A program made the position numbers and the translations under genes. DNA of 6,040 bases from Hyphomicrobiales bacterium (GTDB taxonomy: Bacteria; Pseudomonadota; Alphaproteobacteria; Rhizobiales; Afifellaceae): positions 1 through 6,040 of the forward strand of contig JACCSN010000996.1 in the NCBI GenBank assembly GCA_013812985.1, written 5' to 3'. This document shows positions 1 to 5,106 of the stretch, piece by piece. Each line of letters opens with the position of its first letter. The first letter of the stretch is position 1. The notes under the pieces are model-generated. The model was given only the letters and a program-made list of their open reading frames with translations. It was not told where the DNA came from and searched no databases.

Positions 1-217
1 TCGGGGCTTTCGACCCAAGTCGCGCAGCCGCAGATCGCGCAGTGACGATGCTGGCCCGCGTAAGTATGGCACTGATAGGTGGACACGCTGTCGAGCGCGG
101 TCGTCAGCTTGAACGGCCGGCTCGCAAGAGGCCCACAATGCGCCGACCCGGTCGCAATAGGAAGATGCTGACCCACTTCGGCCGCTCGGGTGTTCCGGTC
201 ACAACGGTGGTCTGCAT
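1..217 (-). pseudogene. Decayed GFA-family (Mss4-like) zinc protein, C-terminal part cut by window edge
   Basis: No single frame is open, but three minus-strand frames read in succession give one recognisable protein. Frame 1 starts at an ATG (217-215) and gives MQTTVVTGTPERPKWVS. Frame 2 (about 165-115) gives SSYCDRVGALWASCEPA, like the 'CSICRR.GALWA' segment of GFA proteins. Frame 3 (113-3) starts FKLTTALDSVSTYQ and reaches RHCAICGCATWVE, like the C-terminal CxxCG zinc motif with its following 'C-x-T-H/W-x-E'. From FKL to the CxxCG motif the spacing matches my memory of intact members, so the frame 3 block is convincing. The N-terminal HCG zinc motif expected of the family is not visible. 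GFA proteins bind zinc through cysteines; the name comes from glutathione-dependent formaldehyde-activating enzyme, but most members have no proven activity. Each frame change is equivalent to one extra base, or two lost. Sequencing error is an alternative to true decay, although two shifts plus the lost motif favour decay. Confidence 0.6.
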
Positions 218-281
218 AACGTTGCTCTACGTTGATCGCTCCCATGTGCGACCTTATACGACTGTGGAGGCTAGAGCCTGT

Positions 282-299
282 CTATTCTACGTAAAATAG
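282..299. repeat. 18-base near-perfect palindrome, possible operator
   Basis: The bases CTATTCTACGTAAAATAG pair in 8 of 9 positions about the TACGTA centre, with one C/A mismatch. It lies 65 bases upstream of the ATG of the GFA remnant. A symmetric AT-rich site of this size upstream of a former gene could be a binding site for a dimeric regulator. No regulator is identified and the site may be chance. Confidence 0.3.
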
Positions 300-342
300 T
301 TCGCCAGATAGATTGCCGTCGTAAGGAGCGCATACCGAGTTA

Positions 343-363
343 GTCAGGAATTACAGTCCTGAC
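343..363. repeat. Inverted repeat, 7-bp stem with 7-base loop
   Basis: GTCAGGA (343-349) and TCCTGAC (357-363) are exact reverse complements separated by ATTACAG. It lies about 200 bases past the fhs stop on the minus strand. There is no T-run on either side, so an intrinsic terminator is not supported. A transcript-end hairpin protecting fhs mRNA is possible. Confidence 0.4.
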
Positions 364-368
364 AGTCT

Positions 369-385
369 CCATGCCCTCAGCATGG
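369..385. repeat. Inverted repeat, 6-bp stem with 5-base loop
   Basis: CCATGC (369-374) and GCATGG (380-385) are exact reverse complements around CCTCA. It sits 5 bases from the inverted repeat at 343-363, so the two could form tandem hairpins in a transcript running out of fhs. No T-run follows it. Confidence 0.35.
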
Positions 386-414
386 GTGCATAACCTTCCC
401 CCATCCTGAGCTTA

Positions 415-437
415 TCGAGTCGCCGAAAAAAACTCGA
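415..437. repeat. Inverted repeat TCGAGT/ACTCGA enclosing an A7 run
   Basis: TCGAGT (415-420) and ACTCGA (432-437) are reverse complements; the 11 bases between end in seven A residues (426-432), which read as seven T on the minus (fhs) strand. The T-run is inside the loop rather than after the stem, so this is not a standard terminator. It remains the only T-run near the fhs 3' end, about 130 bases past its stop. Confidence 0.3.
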
Positions 438-562
438 GTGTGCAAACTGCGCGCGGAGATCATCTCGATTGCTTCGAACGCAGATCGTAGCGGAATCATA
501 CAGTTTGTCTCCGGGGCTCTCTCGCGACCAGAAATGTGCAGCAGACGCTCGCAAACGGACCC

Positions 563-2245
563 TCAGAACAGCCCCTCCACCTGCCCCGCTGAATCCAGCC
601 TGATCGCCTCCGCGCTCGGCGCCCGCGGCAGGCCCGGCATCGTCATGATCTCGCCGGTGATGACCACCACGAACCCCGCGCCGGCGGAGAGCCGCACCTC
701 CCGCACCGGCACGACGTGGTGGGTCGGCGCCCCCCGTAAATTCGGGTCGGTCGAGAAGGAATACTGCGTCTTCGCCATGCAGACCGGGAAATGGCCGTAG
801 CCTTCGCGGTCCCAGGCATGCAGCTGGTCGCGGATCTTCTTGTCGGCGACCGCCTCCTCGGCGCGGTAGATGCGGGTCGCGATCGTGTTGATCTTCTCCC
901 ATAGCGGCATGTCGTTCTCGTAAAGCGGCGAGAACTGCGCCGCCCCGGATTCCACCAGCCGGACCACCGCCCTGGCAAGCGCCTCCGTGCCCTCCGAACC
1001 CTTGGCCCAGTGCTCGCAGAGGATCGCCTCGACCCCATGCGAGCGGACAAAGTCCTGGATGGCGGCGATCTCATCCGCCGTGTCGGAGGTGAACCGGTTG
1101 ATGCCCACCACGACCGGAACGCCGAACTGCTTCACGTTGTCGATATGGCGGCCGAGATTGGCGCAGCCGCGTCGGAGCGCCTCGACGTCCGGCTTACCCA
1201 AGGAATCCTTCGCCACGCCGCCGTGCATCTTCAGCGCGCGGATCGTCGCCACGATCACCGCGGCGGAGGGCTTCAGCCCGGCCGAGCGGCACTTGATGTT
1301 GAAGAACTTCTCGGCGCCGAGATCGGCCCCGAACCCCGCCTCGGTGACCACGTAATCGGCGAGCTTGAGCGCCGTCCGCGTCGCCATCACCGAATTGCAG
1401 CCATGCGCGATGTTGGCGAACGGACCGCCATGGATGAAGGCCGGGTTGTTTTCCAGCGTCTGCACAAGGTTCGGCTGGATCGCCTTCATCAGGAGCACGG
1501 TCATGGCGCCGTCAGCCTTCAGGTCGCGGGCGGTGACCGCGCTCCGGTCGTGGCGATAGCCGATCACGATGTCGCCGATGCGCTTCTGCAGGTCTTCCAG
1601 ATCGTTCGCCAGGCAGAGGATCGCCATGATCTCGGAAGCGACCGTGATGTCGAAGCCGGCCTCGCGCGGATAGCCGTTCGCCACACCGCCGAGCGAGCAG
1701 ACGATCTCTCGCAGCGCCCGGTCGTTCATGTCCATGACGCGCCGCCACACGATGCGGCGGGCGTCGAGGTTCTGCTCGTTGCCCCAATAGATATGATTGT
1801 CGATCATCGCCGAGAGCAGGTTGTGCGCCGCGGTGATGGCGTGAAAATCACCGGTGAAATGGAGGTTGATGTCCTCCATCGGCACGACCTGGGCGTAGCC
1901 GCCGCCCGCCGCGCCGCCCTTCATGCCGAAGCAGGGGCCCAGCGAAGGCTCGCGCAAGCACACCGCCGCGCGCTTGCCGATGCGGTTCAGGCCATCGCCA
2001 AGGCCGACAGTCGTCGTCGTCTTGCCCTCGCCGGCGGGCGTCGGGCTGATCGCGGTGACGAGGATAAGCTTGCCGTCGGGGCGTTCGGCCAGCGAGCGGA
2101 TGAATGCGGCCGAAATCTTGGCCTTGTCGTTCCCGTAAGGCTCCAGATGCTCGGGCGGAATGCCGAGCTTCGCGCCGATGTCCCAGATCGGATTCTTCTT
2201 CGCCGCGCGCGCGATCTCGATGTCGCTTTTCACTTCAGCCGCCAT
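563..2245 (-). CDS. fhs: Formate--tetrahydrofolate ligase (10-formyl-THF synthetase)
   Basis: Cytoplasmic enzyme joining formate to tetrahydrofolate with ATP to give 10-formyl-THF, which feeds purine and formyl-Met-tRNA synthesis and links formate to the folate one-carbon pool. The 560-residue product has the normal length for the family. Visible motifs are the nucleotide-binding loop [11 protein letters not shown] (69-79), the family signature [15 protein letters not shown] (108-122), [19 protein letters not shown] (302-320), the second signature [12 protein letters not shown] (332-343) and the conserved PGLP near the C-terminus (537-540). The frame is open further upstream to 2356, but those 37 codons are low-complexity and unlike the family. 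The ATG at 2245 is preceded by a purine-rich GAGGGGAG at the right distance, so I start there. It is transcribed away from the AraC-type regulator, and no other folate gene is adjacent. The assignment is firm. Confidence 0.97.
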   Translation of the reverse strand: MAAEVKSDIEIARAAKKNPIWDIGAKLGIPPEHLEPYGNDKAKISAAFIRSLAERPDGKLILVTAISPTPAGEGKTTTTVGLGDGLNRIGKRAAVCLREPSLGPCFGMKGGAAGGGYAQVVPMEDINLHFTGDFHAITAAHNLLSAMIDNHIYWGNEQNLDARRIVWRRVMDMNDRALREIVCSLGGVANGYPREAGFDITVASEIMAILCLANDLEDLQKRIGDIVIGYRHDRSAVTARDLKADGAMTVLLMKAIQPNLVQTLENNPAFIHGGPFANIAHGCNSVMATRTALKLADYVVTEAGFGADLGAEKFFNIKCRSAGLKPSAAVIVATIRALKMHGGVAKDSLGKPDVEALRRGCANLGRHIDNVKQFGVPVVVGINRFTSDTADEIAAIQDFVRSHGVEAILCEHWAKGSEGTEALARAVVRLVESGAAQFSPLYENDMPLWEKINTIATRIYRAEEAVADKKIRDQLHAWDREGYGHFPVCMAKTQYSFSTDPNLRGAPTHHVVPVREVRLSAGAGFVVVITGEIMTMPGLPRAPSAEAIRLDSAGQVEGLF

Positions 2246-2401
2246 GCGTCTCCCCTCACCAGCCCGACCGCCTCGGCCGGTTGCTGGCCGACCGACATTC
2301 GCGCCGCTCTGTTCCTCTTGCGACGAGCTTAGAGACGCTGTTGTGTCGGAAGGCAAGAAGCACTAGCCTTTTCGTAACATCCCGATTGCTCCAATTGCGA
2401 C
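2246..2401. promoter_or_regulatory. Divergent intergenic region between fhs and the AraC-type regulator
   Basis: These 156 bases must hold the promoters of both divergent genes. On the fhs side a weak sigma70-like pair is visible: TTGCCT (2356-2351) and TCTAAG (2333-2328) with 17 bases between. The fhs leader also contains an inverted repeat, TCGGCC/GGCCGA at 2273-2291 with a 7-base loop, ending 27 bases before the start codon. Near the regulator start is a short symmetric motif, ATTG-CTC-CAAT (2385-2395), also readable as ATTGC repeated in direct order. No known riboswitch pattern was recognised. Individual elements are low confidence; the regulatory role of the region as a whole is secure from gene orientation. 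Confidence 0.5.
2250..2257 (-). promoter_or_regulatory. Ribosome binding site of fhs
   Basis: On the minus strand GAGGGGAG ends 4 bases before the ATG at 2245. It decides the start of fhs in favour of this ATG over the upstream in-frame TTG at 2356, which would add a 37-residue non-conserved tail. Confidence 0.65.
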
Positions 2402-3436
2402 ATGGCCACGAGCGGTATCGAACAAATGCGGCGAGCGCCCGCGAAGGCCGAGCCGGCGCGCGAGAAGCACTTCTATTTCGTCCTCATTCCCAATTTCACG
2501 ATGATCGCTTTCGCCACCGCCATCGAGCCGCTGCGAATCGCCAACCGCATGGCCGGACGGCAGGCGTTCAAATGGTCGCTGGTGTCGCTGGACGGCGAGC
2601 CGGCCGCCGCCTCCAACGGCATCCGCCTCAATGTCGACATGGCGCTCAAGGAGGCGCGGGAGCGCGTCCGCGGCGGCGAGCGGCCGGATCATGTCTTCGT
2701 CTGCGGCTCGCTGGGGGTGGAGCGTTTCCACGACCGCAACCTGAATAGCTGGATCGGCGCGCTCGATCGCCAGAAGATCGGCATTGGCGCGCTCGACACC
2801 GGCGCCTGGGTGCTCGCGGACGCCGGCGTGCTCGACGGCCGCCGCTGCGCCATCCATTGGGAATCGCTGCCGGCCTTCTCCGAGCGCTTCCCGGAGTCGG
2901 AGGTCTATGCCGACCTCTTCGAGGTGGACGGCAATTGCTACACTTGCGCCGGCGGAACCGCCTCGCTCGACATGATGCTCCACCTCATCGGCGAGCATCT
3001 CGACGAAACGATCGTCACCAAGGTCTGCGAGCAAGCCCTCACCGACCGCATGCGCTCGCCCGGCGACCGGCAACGGCTGCCGCTCCGCGCCCGGCTCGGC
3101 CTGCAAAACACCAAGCTGCTGTTCATCATCGAGTTAATGGAAGCCAATATCGCCGAGCCGCTGTCCCTCATCGAGATCGCCAAATATGCCGGCCTGTCGC
3201 GGCGGCAGATCGAACGGCTGTTCCGCCGCAATCTCGGCCGTTCCCCGGCCCGTTATTACCTCGAAATCCGTTTGGACCGGGCGCGGCATCTGCTCATCCA
3301 GTCCGACGCGCCGATCGTCGAGGTTGCGGTGGCCTGCGGCTTCGTCTCCGCCTCGCATTTCTCCAAATGCTACCGCGAGCTCTACGGGCGCTCGCCGCAG
3401 CAGGAACGCCAAGGCCGGGACAAGCTCTTGGCCTGA
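2402..3436 (+). CDS. GlxA/GbdR-type AraC-family transcriptional regulator
   Basis: A 344-residue DNA-binding regulator with two domains. Residues about 23-195 form a DJ-1/PfpI (amidotransferase-like) sensor domain, starting FYFVLIPNFTMIAFATAIEPL. Residues about 235-335 form the AraC domain with two helix-turn-helix units, near LIEIAKYAGLSRRQIERLF (256-274) and IVEVAVACGFVSASHFSKCY (305-324). At the position of the DJ-1 nucleophile elbow the sequence reads GALDTGA (129-135), so the usual cysteine is replaced and the domain is probably a ligand sensor rather than an enzyme. That, the phrase EPLRIANRMAG and the overall length resemble GbdR/CdhR, which activate glycine betaine or carnitine catabolism in Pseudomonas. 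The exact ligand cannot be read from sequence. No clear Shine-Dalgarno precedes the ATG at 2402; an in-frame ATG at 2426 is an alternative start that loses only eight non-conserved residues. Being divergent from fhs, it may control fhs and itself. Confidence 0.9.
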   Translation: MATSGIEQMRRAPAKAEPAREKHFYFVLIPNFTMIAFATAIEPLRIANRMAGRQAFKWSLVSLDGEPAAASNGIRLNVDMALKEARERVRGGERPDHVFVCGSLGVERFHDRNLNSWIGALDRQKIGIGALDTGAWVLADAGVLDGRRCAIHWESLPAFSERFPESEVYADLFEVDGNCYTCAGGTASLDMMLHLIGEHLDETIVTKVCEQALTDRMRSPGDRQRLPLRARLGLQNTKLLFIIELMEANIAEPLSLIEIAKYAGLSRRQIERLFRRNLGRSPARYYLEIRLDRARHLLIQSDAPIVEVAVACGFVSASHFSKCYRELYGRSPQQERQGRDKLLA

Positions 3437-3580
3437 TCGGCCGGTCTTCGACGCGTCCCCAGTTGCGGCTTGGCTCCAAGCGGCTTATCCAGATTGCGCC
3501 GGTTTCGCCCTGTAAGGCGCGCGTCATTGGCTCGGCCCCGGCCGGAAAATAGGTCGCGACGATAATTGTCCGAGGATGTC
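3437..3580 (+). promoter_or_regulatory. Intergenic region upstream of the cmoA-like operon
   Basis: This 144-base gap follows the regulator and precedes the two-gene operon on the same strand. It contains the near-perfect palindrome GCTTGG-CT-CCAAGC (3468-3481), about 100 bases before the start codon, which could be an operator. A GATAAT at 3561-3566 resembles a -10 box but has no fitting -35 and lies very close to the ribosome binding site. No T-rich terminator for the regulator is seen, so read-through into the operon is possible. Confidence 0.35.
3572..3576 (+). promoter_or_regulatory. Ribosome binding site of the cmoA-like gene
   Basis: GAGGA lies 4 bases before the ATG at 3581. It favours this ATG over the in-frame TTG at 3566, which would put the site inside the coding region and add only five residues. 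Confidence 0.6.
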
Positions 3581-4342
3581 ATGTCGAACCAGAAGATCGC
3601 TACCTTTCTCGACACGAACAACCGGGACACCGTGTTCCAGGATTCAACCGAACAGATCGGCGACTTCGCCTTCACCGCGACGGTCGCGAATGTCTTCGAC
3701 GATATGGTCAGCCGATCTGTGCCGTATTATGAGGAAATGCAGCGGATGGCCTGCGAGCTCGCTGGCGATTTCGCCAAGCCGAACACGCGGCTCTACGACA
3801 TCGGCTGCTCGACGGCGACAACCTTGCTGGCCCTCGACGAGTCCGTCGACCCGTCGGTGAATTTCGTCGGCATCGACAATTCAGAGAACATGCTCGCCAA
3901 GGCGCGCCAGAAGGTGCAGGCCGCCGAGACCACGCGCCCGATCGAATTCGTCACCGCCGACGTGCACCAGGGCCTGGCGATCGAGAACGCCAGCGTGGTC
4001 ACGATGCTGCTGACGCTTCAGTTCGTGCGCCCGCTTCACCGCGAGCGCATCATGCAGCGGATCGCCGACGGCCTGAACGACAATGGCTGCCTGATCCTGA
4101 TCGAGAAGCTGACGAGCGAGGACACGCTCTTCAACCGGCTCTTTATCGGGCATTACTATGACTTCAAGCGTCGCAATGGCTATTCCGAAACCGAGATTTC
4201 GCAGAAGCGCGAAGCGCTCGAGAACGTGTTGATCCCCTACCGCCTGGAAGAAAACATCGATCTCCTGAAATTCAGCGGTTTCCGCAGCGTCGAATGCTTC
4301 TTTCGCTGGTATAATTTCTGTGGGGTGGTGGCGGTCAAATAG
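3581..4342 (+). CDS. CmoA-like carboxy-S-adenosyl-L-methionine synthase
   Basis: A 253-residue class I SAM-dependent enzyme that resembles E. coli CmoA (247 residues, quoted from memory) along its whole length. CmoA makes carboxy-SAM from SAM and prephenate in the cytoplasm, used by CmoB to modify uridine-34 of some tRNAs. Shared features are RDTVFQ and IGDFAF near the N-terminus, the SAM loop YDIGCS (72-77), IDNSENM (98-104), IENAS (134-138), TLQF (145-148) and the diagnostic DFKRRNGYSETEISQKR (194-210). Arg210 aligns with E. coli Arg199, which I recall as contacting the carboxylate of carboxy-SAM; its presence suggests carboxy-SAM chemistry is kept. One difference is GCSTA where E. coli has GCSLG. 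No cmoB is present in the window. The next gene starts 3 bases after the stop and encodes a membrane methyltransferase, so the product may serve that partner instead of tRNA. The family is firm; its exact substrate is open, so I give no gene symbol. Confidence 0.88.
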   Translation: MSNQKIATFLDTNNRDTVFQDSTEQIGDFAFTATVANVFDDMVSRSVPYYEEMQRMACELAGDFAKPNTRLYDIGCSTATTLLALDESVDPSVNFVGIDNSENMLAKARQKVQAAETTRPIEFVTADVHQGLAIENASVVTMLLTLQFVRPLHRERIMQRIADGLNDNGCLILIEKLTSEDTLFNRLFIGHYYDFKRRNGYSETEISQKREALENVLIPYRLEENIDLLKFSGFRSVECFFRWYNFCGVVAVK

Positions 4343-4345
4343 GCC

Positions 4346-5101
4346 ATGAGCCGTGCGGCGCTTGCCGTTCGGATCGGCGATTTCTTCTTCCGCTATCGCA
4401 ATCAAGCCTTTCCGATCGTTGTCGTCGCGCTCTTTGCGCTCGCGGCGCCGCCGACGGAAATCCTCGGGAGCGAGGCGCTTGAGCGCGTCACGGACCTGCT
4501 TGCGCTCGGCCTTGCGCTTCTCGGCCTCTCGCTTCGCGGGGCGGTGATCGGCTTCGCTTATATCAAGCGCGGCGGACGCCTGAAGCGGGTCTACGCCAAG
4601 GATTTGGTGACGGAGGGCCTGTTCGGCGTCTGCCGCAATCCGCTTTACCTCGGCAATCTCCTGATCTGCCTGGCGATCTTCCTGATGCACGGCAATGTCT
4701 GGGTCCTCACCATTGGAATGGGATTCTTCCTCGCCGTCTACCAGTGCATCGTTCTCGCCGAGGAGGCTTATCTGACCGGAGAGTTCGGGGATGCCTACCG
4801 GCGGTATTGCGCCGAGGCGCCTCGCTGGCTGCCTCGGCTTACCCGACTGAAAGAGGCGACCGCGGGCATGACGTTCAAAGCCCGCCGGGCAATCGACAAG
4901 GACTATGCGACTATCGCCCTTACGCTCGCAGTTCTGGCCGCGATCGAGGCTTACGAAGTCCTTGCCGCTCCTGCCCTACTTGCCCAAGCGAACTACGTTG
5001 CGGTCCTGGTCGCGGTCATGATTCTTTGCGGGATCTCGACAATCCTGATCAAGTTGAGCAAGCGGCGGGCTGCATACGCCCGAGCCAAGCAGGTAAGCTG
5101 A
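4346..5101 (+). CDS. ICMT/PEMT-like integral membrane methyltransferase
   Basis: A 251-residue membrane protein with hydrophobic segments near residues 20-35, 48-72, 101-115, 118-138, 189-207 and 214-235. Between segments two and five it carries the hallmarks of the isoprenylcysteine carboxyl methyltransferase / phospholipid methyltransferase superfamily. These are RNPLYLGN (97-104) and the C-terminal cofactor motif EEAYLTGEFGDAYRRYC ending in PRWLPR (139-164). These enzymes transfer methyl groups from SAM to lipid or lipid-linked substrates at the membrane. After the motif, where many bacterial members end, this protein continues with two more hydrophobic segments and a basic tail (KLSKRRAAYARAK). 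It starts 3 bases after the cmoA-like stop, without a strong ribosome binding site, which suggests translational coupling. The substrate cannot be told from sequence; a lipid, a prenylated compound or a donor other than SAM (carboxy-SAM) are all possible. Confidence 0.82.
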   Translation: MSRAALAVRIGDFFFRYRNQAFPIVVVALFALAAPPTEILGSEALERVTDLLALGLALLGLSLRGAVIGFAYIKRGGRLKRVYAKDLVTEGLFGVCRNPLYLGNLLICLAIFLMHGNVWVLTIGMGFFLAVYQCIVLAEEAYLTGEFGDAYRRYCAEAPRWLPRLTRLKEATAGMTFKARRAIDKDYATIALTLAVLAAIEAYEVLAAPALLAQANYVAVLVAVMILCGISTILIKLSKRRAAYARAKQVS

Positions 5102-5106
5102 TTCCG

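Larger units (their letters stand above)
218..562. other. Non-coding stretch between the GFA remnant and the fhs 3' end
   Basis: I find no gene here: the open frames crossing it are short and have no family resemblance or ribosome binding site. It is visibly less GC-rich than the genes around it. It holds an 18-base near-palindrome (282-299), a 7-base-pair inverted repeat (343-363), a 6-base-pair one (369-385) and a third (415-437) that encloses seven A residues. None has the form of a classical intrinsic terminator for fhs, because no stem is followed at once by a T-run on the minus strand. It probably contains the fhs 3' untranslated region and the former upstream region of the GFA remnant. 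Confidence 0.5.

Noticed and set aside
1..45. Possible tail of a plus-strand gene ending in TGA at 43-45
   Set aside because: Only 14 codons with no likeness; the minus strand here encodes the CxxCGC zinc motif, which explains the sequence better.
232..260. Sigma70-like pair TTGATC - 17 bases - TATACG on the plus strand
   Set aside because: Spacing is right but no plus-strand gene follows before the 3' end of fhs; matches of this quality are common by chance.
42..299. Open frame of 85 codons on the plus strand at the left end
   Set aside because: No ribosome binding site and no family likeness; the same bases on the minus strand spell the GFA-family remnant.
1010..2332. Open frame of 440 codons on the plus strand opposite fhs
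   Set aside because: It lies wholly antisense to a highly conserved gene, its translation is rich in Arg, His, Asp and Ala as expected for a GC-rich mirror frame, and it shows no family motif.
2246..2356. Extended fhs start adding 37 residues from the TTG at 2356
   Set aside because: The added segment is low-complexity, not typical of the family, and the ATG at 2245 has a good ribosome binding site.
2246..2401. Folate or glycine riboswitch in the fhs leader
   Set aside because: Only one short 6-bp inverted repeat is visible; none of the conserved riboswitch core patterns I know was recognised.
2363..3106. Open frame of 247 codons on the minus strand opposite the AraC-type regulator
   Set aside because: Antisense to a clear regulator gene, with mirror-frame composition and no recognisable domain.
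3881..4690. Open frame of 269 codons on the minus strand across the cmoA-like and methyltransferase genes
   Set aside because: It overlaps two supported genes antisense and has a highly charged, low-complexity translation with no motif.
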